Of a stretch of DNA of 57,452 nucleotides, positions 42,841-50,519 are shown piece by piece. Every line of letters starts with the position of its first letter. The stretch's first letter is position 1. The position numbers and the translations under genes were made by a program. Under the pieces are notes generated by a model that ran no database searches, was not told where the DNA came from, and saw only the letters and a program-made list of their open reading frames with translations. The DNA is from an uncultured Eggerthellaceae bacterium (GTDB lineage Bacteria; Actinomycetota; Coriobacteriia; Coriobacteriales; Eggerthellaceae): positions 1-57,452 of the forward strand of contig CANOBU010000004.1 in the NCBI GenBank assembly GCA_947564425.1, in the 5' to 3' direction.

Positions 42841-43899
42841 TCAGTTCCAGGGGTCGGGCTCGAAGAGCGGGGGATGCTCGCGGCGGTCGGACCAGGGGTC
42901 GTAGCCGTCGTCGTCCTCGTTCTGCAGGCGCATGCCATCGGCTTCGGGCTTCCGCGCGGCGCCGGCGCTGCCGCCCCCGCCGCTGCCGGCAGTGCGCACG
43001 TCGTAGGGGGTGGTCTGGTACACGTAGTAGTTCAGCCAGTTGGTGTACAGCAGCTGGGCGTGGGCGCACCATAGGTCGGCCGGTTCGGCGGCGGGGTCGT
43101 CGTCGGGGAAGTAGTGGACCGGCAGCGTGCCCCGTATGCCGGCCTCACGGTCGCGGGCGTATTCCTCGGCCAGGGTCAGGCGGTCGTACTCCGGATGCCC
43201 GAACACGAAGAAATGGCGCGAGTTCATGCTCTTCGCGGCGTACAGCCCTGCTTCCTCCGACACCGCCAGCACTTCCAGCTGCGGGGCGGCTTCCACATCT
43301 TCCACCGCCACGCCGCTGAACCGGGAATGGGGCGCCAGGAACCGCTCGTCGAAGCCGCGCAGCAAAGGCGAGGTGGGCTTCACCAGCCTGTGCTCGAACA
43401 CGCCCGTGAGCTTGGCGGGCAGCCGCCGCTTCCGGATGCCGTAATGGTGGTAGATGCCCGCCAGCGCCCCCCAGCATATATGCAGCGTGGAGTGCACATG
43501 GCTTTGGGACCAGTCCATCAGGGCGCACAGCTCGTCCCAGTAGTCCACCTGCTCGAAGTCGAGGTGCTCCACCGGCGCGCCGGTTATTATCATGCCGTCG
43601 AAATGCTCGTCGCGGATATCCCCGAAGGTGCGGTAGAAGGTGTCGAGGTGCTGGGCCGAGCCGTGCTTGGCATCATGGCTGCCCATGCGCAGAAGCGTCA
43701 CCTGCACCTGCAGAGGCGTGTTCGACAGCTTGCGCAGGATCTGCGTTTCCGTGGCCACTTTGGTGGGCATGAGGTTCACCAGGATCACCCGCAAAGGGCG
43801 GATGTCCTGGTGCATGGCGCGGTACTCGGTCATCACGAATATGTTCTCGGCTGCCAGCAGGTCCGTTGCGGGCAGGGCATCCGGAATGCGTATGGGCAC
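42841..43899 (-). CDS. metA: Homoserine O-acyltransferase MetA, predicted acetyl-CoA type
   Basis: 352 residues, GTG start with GAGAGGA upstream. Catalytic Cys142 (HICWGA), His235 and Glu237 (FVFGHPEYDR) fit the MetA family exactly. Residue 111 is Glu (GAPVE), the state reported for acetyl-CoA-using MetA proteins, whereas E. coli has Gly and uses succinyl-CoA; so O-acetylhomoserine is the predicted product. After about residue 300 an extra tail of roughly 50 residues, Gly/Ser-rich then Asp/Pro/Trp-rich, goes beyond the normal end. First committed step of methionine synthesis. Confidence 0.95.
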   Translation of the reverse strand: MPIRIPDALPATDLLAAENIFVMTEYRAMHQDIRPLRVILVNLMPTKVATETQILRKLSNTPLQVQVTLLRMGSHDAKHGSAQHLDTFYRTFGDIRDEHFDGMIITGAPVEHLDFEQVDYWDELCALMDWSQSHVHSTLHICWGALAGIYHHYGIRKRRLPAKLTGVFEHRLVKPTSPLLRGFDERFLAPHSRFSGVAVEDVEAAPQLEVLAVSEEAGLYAAKSMNSRHFFVFGHPEYDRLTLAEEYARDREAGIRGTLPVHYFPDDDPAAEPADLWCAHAQLLYTNWLNYYVYQTTPYDVRTAGSGGGGSAGAARKPEADGMRLQNEDDDGYDPWSDRREHPPLFEPDPWN

Positions 43900-43920
43900 G
43901 GCGGTCCTCTCGGTCGGGTT

Positions 43921-43964
43921 GCCGGCATCCAGCAGCGCTGCATGGTGCCGGCCTTCCCAGTATA
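43921..43964 (-). promoter_or_regulatory. metA -10 box and 5'-terminal leader hairpin
   Basis: TATACT (43964 to 43959) is the likely -10. The transcript would begin just before or within a 32-nt palindrome (43921-43952; GCCGGCA / TGCCGGC outer arms, AGC/GCT inner) that ends 22 nt before the GTG start. It could be an operator or an RNA control element. The remainder of the leader does not match a SAM riboswitch that I can recognise. Confidence 0.5.
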
Positions 43965-44094
43965 GGGTGGGGCGCCGTGTCGCATCGCGAGAATCTGGCG
44001 GTTCGCCCCCTTGTCGCCGTAAGCCGTTCCGCCAGCCGGGGAAGGCTGCATTCAGGGGTATCGCCCCTGCCCACTACCAGCATTCGTCTTCATG

Positions 44095-44115
44095 TGTTAT
44101 AGTTCAACTATAACA
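44095..44115. promoter_or_regulatory. 21-bp perfect palindrome between metA and PH-domain genes
   Basis: TGTTATAGTT, one central base, AACTATAACA: 10-bp arms with no mismatch, about 75 bp upstream of the PH-gene ribosome site. It contains TATAGT on both strands, so it may overlap a -10 box. Typical of a dimeric repressor operator (TetR/GntR class); no such regulator gene is adjacent. Confidence 0.6.
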
Positions 44116-44187
44116 AAACCAACCGAACCGGCTGCGTCCTGAACGCCATCGTTTAGAATGGTGCGGATGCAGAACGAAGGAGCCCCC

Positions 44188-44679
44188 ATGAAACCTATGC
44201 CCGCAAACCAGCTGGACCCCCGCGTGAAGGCCGTCTGGCGCATCAACGATGCCATCTGGATCACCATCTGCGCCGTCGCGGCCCTGGGCTGCGCCGCCTT
44301 GCTGGCCTCCCTGCCCGAGACCGAGGAGGTCGGCGGCCTGCTGCTGGTCGGCTTCGCCATCGTGGCCGTGGCCCTGTACATTATCTTCCTGGCAGTGCTG
44401 CCGCCCATCCGCTTCGCCCGCTGGCGCTACGAGGTATCCCCGGACTATCTGGATATAGCCAAGGGCATCATCTGGCGCAAGCGCTATACCATCCCGTTCA
44501 TCCGCGTGCAGAACACCGATACGCGCCAGGGGCCCATCCTGCGGGCCTTCCATCTGGCCAGCGTAACGGTTTCCACGGCCGCCGACGAGCACGAGATCCC
44601 CGGCCTGGATGCCCAAACCGCCGACGCGCTGCGCGACAAGGCGGCGGAATTCGCGCGCCTGGCCCGCGAGGATGTGTAG
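44188..44679 (+). CDS. PH (bPH2, YdbS-like) domain membrane protein
   Basis: 163 residues from ATG 44188 (GAAGGAG upstream; an in-frame ATG at 44158 lacks one). Two membrane segments around residues 25-80, then a bacterial PH domain: WRYEVSPDYLDIAKGIIWRKRYTIPFIRVQNTDTRQGPI. YdbS/YdbT pairs occur in many Gram-positives; in Bacillus they are linked to resistance to particular antimicrobial peptides. The next gene begins 3 bp after the stop. Confidence 0.85.
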   Translation: MKPMPANQLDPRVKAVWRINDAIWITICAVAALGCAALLASLPETEEVGGLLLVGFAIVAVALYIIFLAVLPPIRFARWRYEVSPDYLDIAKGIIWRKRYTIPFIRVQNTDTRQGPILRAFHLASVTVSTAADEHEIPGLDAQTADALRDKAAEFARLAREDV

Positions 44680-44682
44680 CCC

Positions 44683-46470
44683 ATGAACCCCTATACCGTT
44701 ACCTTCGAAACCGGGCGCCACTACAAGGTGCATAAGAGCTACATCTGGGTGGGGCCGCTGATCGCCCTGGTGGTGGTCATCGCGGCGGTGCTGCTGAACG
44801 GGGCCTCGGGCTGGGTGCAGCTGATCCTGTTCATCCAAGAGGAGGGCTTTCGGGTGGAGGTGCTCACGGTGGTGCTGGGCGCCGTGGGCAGCTTCGTGCT
44901 GTTGTGGCTGGTCATAACGGGGCTCTATGCGCTTGCCTACAAGCATATGAGCTATGTGTTCGGCCCCTTGGAGTTCAGCTTCTATTCGGGCGTGTTCGTG
45001 AAGAAGCGCGTGCATATGCCCTACGAGAAGGTGCAGTCGGTGAACCACCGCGCCTCGCTGATCCAGCGGCTGGTGGGGGTATGCACCGTCACCATCGACT
45101 CGGCCGGCGGCTCGGCCAACAAGGCGGTGCGCGTGCCCTATGTGACGCTGCAGACGGCCGAGCGCATGCGCAACGACCTGTTCGTGCGCAAGGCTGCGGC
45201 GGCGGCCGGCGTGCCGGTGGAATATATCGGCGACGAGGCCGTGGCTGTGGGGGCTGCGGCGCCCGGTGCCCGCGGTGGCGCTCCGGTGCCTCCGGGCATG
45301 CCCCCTGTTGCGTCGGCGCCCGTTCCCGGGGCGGGTGCGCCCAACATCATCGACGATGCCTTCCAGCCCGTGGGCGATTGGCGCGGCCTGTACGGCGGGG
45401 CCGTGCTGGCCGAGGAGCCCGTCACCTTCGAGTACTCCCTTTCCAACAAAGAGCTGGTACTGGCCAGCATCTCGCATCCGGGCCCGCTGGCGGCCGGCCT
45501 TATCGTGGCTTTGTCGCTTTTGGTATGCATGGGCATCGCCCTGACCCAGAACGACTGGTTCGCCGCCGTTCTGCTGGCCTTCGGCGTGCCCCTTGCCCTG
45601 GTGGCCGCCATCGTGGTGTGGGCGCTGGGCAGCCTGGGCATCCTTTTGGGGTACGGCGGCTTCAAGGTGCGCCGCCGCGGGTCGCGCATCGAGGTGGAAC
45701 GCGGCCTGATCACCCGCAACTTCAGCGGCATCGATGTGGACCGCATCCAGTACGTGGAGGTGCGCCAATCGGTGTTCCGCCGGCTGCTGCGCCACAGTGA
45801 GCTGTCCCTGGGGCGTATCGGCACCTCGTCCCAGAGCTCCAGCGAGAACAAGGAGAGCGCAGCCAAGGGACTGCTCATCCACCCCTTCGTGGCCAACGGC
45901 TCGGTGGACGCCCTGCTGGACGGCCTGCTGCCCGAATTCGCCGACCGGCCGGCCCGGGATGCCTGCGCCAAGCTGCCGCCGAAGGCCCTGGGCCGCAATG
46001 TGCGCCGACGCTGCCTGTGGTTCAACTGGGTGCTGTGGACGGCCCTGATCTGCCTGGGGTGCTGGGCGCTGACCATATACCTCATCCTGGCCGACGACCC
46101 CACCGTCGATGCGGTGAGAGCGCAGTTGGTGTTCGACCATCTGGTGGGCATAGCGGTGGCCATCGCGGTGGTTGCCGTGGTGCTGTCGGTGGCATACTAT
46201 GCCGTCAGCGCGGTGCTGTGGGCCCGCCATTCCCGCTACGGCTGGAACAAACGCTACCTGCTGCTGCACAACGACGGCCTGTCCACCGTCCTGCGCATCG
46301 TCCCCCGCACGAAGATCCAGAGCGGTATCACCCGCGACAATCCCTTCCAGCGCCGGGTGTCCCTTACCACCTTGCAAGCGGCGACTGCCGCCGGCGTGAA
46401 CCGCACCACGGTGCAGCTGCTCGACGTGCCCGCCGCCCAGGGCGCCGCCTACCTGGAATGGCTGGAGTAG
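44683..46470 (+). CDS. PH (bPH2, YdbT-like) domain membrane protein
   Basis: 595 residues with three bacterial PH modules, each following paired membrane segments: VFVKKRVHMPYEKVQSVNHR (about residues 105-124), IEVERGLITRNFSGIDVDRIQYVEV (about 335-360), and DGLSTVLRIVPRTKIQSGITRDNP near the C-terminus. A Pro/Ala-rich loop lies near residue 200. The partner of the small PH protein just upstream; together they form the YdbST-type unit in the cytoplasmic membrane. Confidence 0.88.
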   Translation: MNPYTVTFETGRHYKVHKSYIWVGPLIALVVVIAAVLLNGASGWVQLILFIQEEGFRVEVLTVVLGAVGSFVLLWLVITGLYALAYKHMSYVFGPLEFSFYSGVFVKKRVHMPYEKVQSVNHRASLIQRLVGVCTVTIDSAGGSANKAVRVPYVTLQTAERMRNDLFVRKAAAAAGVPVEYIGDEAVAVGAAAPGARGGAPVPPGMPPVASAPVPGAGAPNIIDDAFQPVGDWRGLYGGAVLAEEPVTFEYSLSNKELVLASISHPGPLAAGLIVALSLLVCMGIALTQNDWFAAVLLAFGVPLALVAAIVVWALGSLGILLGYGGFKVRRRGSRIEVERGLITRNFSGIDVDRIQYVEVRQSVFRRLLRHSELSLGRIGTSSQSSSENKESAAKGLLIHPFVANGSVDALLDGLLPEFADRPARDACAKLPPKALGRNVRRRCLWFNWVLWTALICLGCWALTIYLILADDPTVDAVRAQLVFDHLVGIAVAIAVVAVVLSVAYYAVSAVLWARHSRYGWNKRYLLLHNDGLSTVLRIVPRTKIQSGITRDNPFQRRVSLTTLQAATAAGVNRTTVQLLDVPAAQGAAYLEWLE

Positions 46471-46569
46471 GGAAGGGGAGTATGCCGCCCGCTTATTCTT
46501 GGTCTGAACTGCCGGGTGAGCGCTATACTACTCACTGTTCAACCTGCAGCCTGAGCAGTGCGAGGTGGT

Positions 46570-48807
46570 ATGTCCCAGCAACCCCGACATAGCCGACCCT
46601 CTTACGCGGATATCGCCCCCCGGGCTTCCCGTGCGGTGCCCTCCGGGGTGTCGTCGCCGGCCGATGCCGGGGGTTTGCCTGCCGGGGGTTTGCAGGAGGC
46701 CGTCCATTCGGGTGCTTCCGATGCTGTGGGCGCGGTAGGAACTGCCCCGCATGATGTCCACCGGGGCGACCCCGCAGCCGGCGCAGCTCCCGGTGCCCAC
46801 CGGGGCGACCCCGCAGCCGGCGCAGCTCCCGGTGCCCATCGTGCCCCGCATCCGGGGCGCCGCCGCGGCAAGTCGCGGCATATTCCCGCCCTTGACGGGC
46901 TGCGCGCCTTCGCGGTGCTGGCTGTCATCGCCTACCACATGGGCTTCGATTGGGCTCCCGGCGGCTTGTTGGGCGTCACGATGTTCTTCGTGCTGTCCGG
47001 CTACCTCATCACCGGCCTGCTGCTGAAGGAGTATGGCGAGACGCGCACTATCAGCCTGAAGAACTTCTGGATGCGCCGTGTGCGCCGCATCATCCCGGCG
47101 GTGGTGTTCTGCGTGCTGGGCACGGGGCTGCTGTGCGCCATCTTCGACCCGGCCCTGCTGACCAAGATGCGCCCCGATATCGTGCCCACGCTGCTGTTCG
47201 TGAACAACTGGTGGCAGATCTTCCATAACGTGTCGTATTTCGAGGCGCTGGGCGAGCCGTCGCCCCTTACCCATTGCTGGTCGCTCTCCATCGAGGAGCA
47301 GTTCTACCTGCTGTGGCCGGTACTGCTGCTGGTGCTGCTGAAGCTGGGCGTGCGCAAGAAGGCGCTGCGCAACCTCACGCTGGTGCTGGCGGTGCTCTCC
47401 GCAGCCGAGATGGCGCTGCTGTTCAGCCCCTATGTGGACCCCTCGCGAATCTACTACGGCACCGATACCCGGGCTTTTTCGCTGCTCATAGGGTCGTTCC
47501 TGGCTTTCGTATGGCCCTACCAGCGCCTGACCGAGCGCGCCGGCGAGGCCATGAGCCCCGGCGGCCGCCTGGTCTTCAACCTGGTGGGCATCGCGGCGGT
47601 GGCGGGGCTGGTGGCCATGGTGGCCGTGACCAACGGCTTCGCCCCCTTCATCTACCAGGGCGGCCTGGTGCTGTGCTCGGTGCTCACCGCCGTGGCCATC
47701 GCCGTCATGGTGCATCCCATCAGTTGGCTGGGGAAGATCCTGGGCTGGAAGCCCCTGGTGTTCATCGGGAAGATCAGCTACTCCATGTATCTGTGGCACT
47801 TCCCGCTTATCCTGCTGATGACGCCCAACAACCTGGTGGGCGACCCTCCGCTGTGGCTTTGCCTGGTGCAGTTCGTCGTTATCGTGGCCGTCACCTGCTT
47901 CTCGTATTACGTGATCGAGAACCCCATCCACAAGGGCGCCATCGGGAAGGTGCTCGCAGGCGTGCGCCAGAAGCGCTACAGCCTGGGGCAATGGCTGCGG
48001 AAGCATCTGGCCGGTGCGGTTATCGCGGTTGTGTTCCTGGTGGGGTCGGTGGCTGCCATCGTGCTGACGCCGGCGGCATCGGCCGTGGACGGCCCGGGGG
48101 TTCTGCGCAATTCCGTGATCGACCGCACGGTGCAATCGGTCCAACGCCAGAAGCTGTTCGTGCAGGCCGAGCGCGAGGCCAACCGTCCCGATGTGCTGCT
48201 GATCGGCGACTCGGTGCCCGAGAGCATGTACGGCTACGGCACCTTCGAGGATATCTTCCCCACGGGTTTCATCGATGCTGCGCAGGGGCGCCAATTCTAT
48301 ATGGCACCCGACGTGTACCGCAGCTACAAGGATGCCGGCATGGTGGGCGATGTGGTGGTGTTCGCCTTGGGCACCAACGGCTACGCCATCGATGAGGAGT
48401 TCGACCGCCTGATGGCCGAGGTAGGGCCCGACCAGCAGGTGTGGTTCGTGAACACCCGCAGCCCCGAGGATTTCATGGAGGCCAGCAACGATACCATCCA
48501 GCGGGGGGTGGAGCGTTACCCCAATGCGCATCTGATCGACTGGTACGCTTTCAGCGATGGCAAGGACGACTACTTCGATGGCGATGGCACGCACCTGACC
48601 GCCGACGCCTCGAAGATCTACGGTCAGCTGATCTATGACGCCGTGAAGGATTATCTGCCCGAAGATGCCCTGCAGCCGGCTGCTGCCGACCAGGGCGCTG
48701 CGGGGGATGCTGCGCCTCAGGATGATGGCGGTTCGGGCGATGGGACGTCCCAAGATGATGGTTCGACCCACGAGGGGGATGGGGCGGCAGACGGCTCTGC
48801 CGGATAG
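46570..48807 (+). CDS. OafA/YrhL-type acyltransferase with C-terminal SGNH-like domain
   Basis: 745 residues from ATG 46570. After a disordered Pro/Gly-rich N-terminus of about 100 residues comes an acyltransferase-3 membrane domain: PALDGLRAFAVLAVIAYHMGF (conserved R and H), LTHCWSLSIEEQFYLLWPV, and about ten helices. An outside domain follows from about residue 500 with SGNH-like blocks LLIGDSVPESM and DWYAFSDGKDDYFDGDGTHLTADA. This architecture acetylates cell-wall glycans or other surface polymers (OatA-like). The last 40 residues are low-complexity Gly/Asp/Ala. A strong terminator follows. Confidence 0.92.
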   Translation: MSQQPRHSRPSYADIAPRASRAVPSGVSSPADAGGLPAGGLQEAVHSGASDAVGAVGTAPHDVHRGDPAAGAAPGAHRGDPAAGAAPGAHRAPHPGRRRGKSRHIPALDGLRAFAVLAVIAYHMGFDWAPGGLLGVTMFFVLSGYLITGLLLKEYGETRTISLKNFWMRRVRRIIPAVVFCVLGTGLLCAIFDPALLTKMRPDIVPTLLFVNNWWQIFHNVSYFEALGEPSPLTHCWSLSIEEQFYLLWPVLLLVLLKLGVRKKALRNLTLVLAVLSAAEMALLFSPYVDPSRIYYGTDTRAFSLLIGSFLAFVWPYQRLTERAGEAMSPGGRLVFNLVGIAAVAGLVAMVAVTNGFAPFIYQGGLVLCSVLTAVAIAVMVHPISWLGKILGWKPLVFIGKISYSMYLWHFPLILLMTPNNLVGDPPLWLCLVQFVVIVAVTCFSYYVIENPIHKGAIGKVLAGVRQKRYSLGQWLRKHLAGAVIAVVFLVGSVAAIVLTPAASAVDGPGVLRNSVIDRTVQSVQRQKLFVQAEREANRPDVLLIGDSVPESMYGYGTFEDIFPTGFIDAAQGRQFYMAPDVYRSYKDAGMVGDVVVFALGTNGYAIDEEFDRLMAEVGPDQQVWFVNTRSPEDFMEASNDTIQRGVERYPNAHLIDWYAFSDGKDDYFDGDGTHLTADASKIYGQLIYDAVKDYLPEDALQPAAADQGAAGDAAPQDDGGSGDGTSQDDGSTHEGDGAADGSAG
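46759..46836 (+). repeat. Perfect 39-bp tandem duplication in the acyltransferase N-terminus
   Basis: Two identical 39-bp units (46759-46797, 46798-46836), each coding HRGDPAAGAAPGA. In frame, so copy-number change would only lengthen the cytoplasmic N-terminal tail by 13 residues per unit. Confidence 0.85.
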
Positions 48808-48845
48808 TCGCAATCGTGCATTGCATCCAGCTGGAACGAGGGAAA

Positions 48846-48875
48846 CGGGGCCGGGCATCTGCCCGGCCCCGTTTT
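48846..48875 (+). terminator. Terminator after the acyltransferase gene
   Basis: CGGGGCCGGGC / GCCCGGCCCCG with a 4-nt loop, directly followed by TTTT; A residues on the other side make it potentially bidirectional. Confidence 0.9.
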
Positions 48876-48990
48876 CGGAAGGCGGCGACTCGATTATAGG
48901 AGGGGGAGAGTCGCCCGTGCTTCAGACCTATTCCAATATACGACATAGTCTAATAAATTGCAACCCCGATAATCCCGTTACTTCCCGAAT

Positions 48991-49182
48991 TTCCCGTTTC
49001 GGTGGTCACTATCGTGACTTTTTAGAGTTATCGGGCGGTCGAAGGCGCCTATGCCGGCTGCCGCGAAGAAGCCCACCTGGGCAAATGCCGGGAGAGTCGT
49101 TTCGCATCGCCCTCTGCGGCATCGTTTGCAGCTGTAATCGCTCTAAAAAGTCGGGATAGTGACCATCTGGAACGCGAAAACG
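48991..49182. repeat. Diverged third copy (C) of the inverted-repeat element
   Basis: Same architecture as the right half of copies A and B: TTACTTCCCG upstream, then GGTGGTCACTATCGTGACTT...TTTAGAG at the left and CTCTAAAAAGTC...GGATAGTGACCA...GCGAAAAC at the right. The 110-bp interior is unrelated. The ends are conserved and complementary, while two internal positions change in both arms (CACTATC / GATAGTG here versus CACAATC / GATTGTG). Confidence 0.7.
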
Positions 49183-49248
49183 GAATGTTCGGCCTTTGCG
49201 GCCGGGCGTGCAGCGGCGCCAGGGGCCGCCGGCGTGCCGCTCATCGAA

Positions 49249-49322
49249 AGTGTTACGAAATGATTGACAGTGTTACGACTCATCCCTATAGTTGGTAACA
49301 CTCATTTACAGTTCGTAATACC
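49249..49322 (+). promoter_or_regulatory. Consensus promoter with four operator half-sites for the FecB-type operon
   Basis: TTGACA (49264-49269), 17-bp spacer, TATAGT (49287-49292). AGTGTTACGA occurs at 49249-49258 and 49269-49278, and its inverted form at 49293-49302 (TGGTAACACT) and, less well, 49313-49322 (TCGTAATACC). Both pairs are spaced 20 bp, symmetrically around the promoter. A strong promoter under repression, probably metal- or ligand-responsive, is suggested. Confidence 0.75.
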
Positions 49323-49334
49323 GAAGGGGACACT

Positions 49335-50474
49335 ATGGGAAAGACACTGAAGACCTGCGCTTTCGCTGCCGCGGCAGCGCTGATGGCATTCGCGCTGGTG
49401 GCTTGCGGCGGCCAGGGCCAAAGCCAGCCCGCGGCCTCGCAGGCGGCGTCTGCTGCTTCGCAGCCGGAGGTGAAGACCGTGACCGATGCCTACGGCCGCA
49501 CGGTGCAGGTGCCGCCCGAGGTGCAGACGGCGGCCACGGTGGGTTCCGGCGCCCGCTTCGTCGTATATGCGGGCGGTCAGGACAAGCTGATCGCCGTAAC
49601 CGAGAAGGAAACGGAGCCGGGCATGAACCGCCCCTACACCATGGCTTTCGCCGACCTCTTCGAAAGCCTGCCGTCCACCAGCAACGGCAACCACTTGGTG
49701 GAGACCAACGTGAACGAGGAGGAGCTGATCAGCCTGGCGCCGGATGTCATCATCTCGAGCCGCAGCGCCCAGGAGTGCGACCAGCTGCAACAGAACACGG
49801 GCATCCCGGTGGTCGGCATAACCTACCAGGACCAGCTCTTCACGGAGAACGTCTACAACTCCATCCAGTGCGTGGGCGAGGCGCTGGGCACCGAGGGCCA
49901 TGCGCAGGAGGTCATCGCGAAGATGCAGGAGTGGAGCAGCGACCTGTCGGCCCGCACGGCATCCATCCCCGAGGCCGATAGGCCCACCGTGTACTTCGGC
50001 GGCGTGAACTACAAGGGAGCGAAGAGCTGGGGAGGCACCTATGCGCATTACGCTCCCGCCGAGGCCGTGGGGGCGCAGAATGTGGCCGATCGGACGGGCC
50101 AGGACGGCTCCATCGACGTGGACCTCGAGCAGATTGCCCAGTGGAACCCGGATTACATGTTCCTGAATGCCGGGAATTTCGACCTGATGCAGCAGGAGTA
50201 CAGCGACAACCAGGCGTTCTTCGATGGCTTGGCGGCATTCCGGCAGGGGCATCTGTTCACGCAGCCCAGCTACAATTTCAACGGCACCAACGTGGATACC
50301 GGCATCTGCGATGCGTACTTCGTGGGCGCTACCATCTATCCGGAGGCATTCGCCGGCGTGGATCTGCCCGCCAAATACGCCGAGGTGTACGAGACCATGT
50401 TGGACGGCTTCGATTTCTACCGGCTGATGCAGCAGAACGGCATGGCGTTCGGGCCGTTCCCGGCGCTCGCCTAG
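49335..50474 (+). CDS. FecB/BtuF-type ABC substrate-binding lipoprotein
   Basis: 379 residues. A lipoprotein signal ends at LVACGG, then a Gln/Ala/Ser linker. The mature protein starts VKTVTDAYGRTVQVPPEVQTAATVG, typical of iron-complex, heme or cobamide binding proteins (helical backbone class III), with EEELISLAPDVII in the N-lobe. First gene of an uptake operon with FecCD-type permease and ATPase. Ligand not predictable; the repressed promoter upstream suits iron or another scarce metal complex. Confidence 0.93.
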   Translation: MGKTLKTCAFAAAAALMAFALVACGGQGQSQPAASQAASAASQPEVKTVTDAYGRTVQVPPEVQTAATVGSGARFVVYAGGQDKLIAVTEKETEPGMNRPYTMAFADLFESLPSTSNGNHLVETNVNEEELISLAPDVIISSRSAQECDQLQQNTGIPVVGITYQDQLFTENVYNSIQCVGEALGTEGHAQEVIAKMQEWSSDLSARTASIPEADRPTVYFGGVNYKGAKSWGGTYAHYAPAEAVGAQNVADRTGQDGSIDVDLEQIAQWNPDYMFLNAGNFDLMQQEYSDNQAFFDGLAAFRQGHLFTQPSYNFNGTNVDTGICDAYFVGATIYPEAFAGVDLPAKYAEVYETMLDGFDFYRLMQQNGMAFGPFPALA

Positions 50475-50519
50475 CGTCAAGCGGAACCGAGCAAGCCGAA
50501 GCGAAGCGGTCGATAGCCG

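Noticed and set aside
39554..43072. 1172-codon minus-strand open frame over the ABC exporter gene
   Set aside because: Shadow of the MacB-type gene; composition (Gly/His/Val/Ala-rich) and lack of motifs argue against coding.
43900..44094. SAM riboswitch upstream of metA
   Set aside because: A fragment, GGCAACC near a hairpin, resembles part of SAM aptamers, but the putative transcript start leaves only about 50 nt of leader and the other conserved helices are not seen.
46741..46860. Possible CRISPR-like direct repeats
   Set aside because: Two adjacent 39-bp units without spacers, inside a coding frame; a simple tandem duplication.
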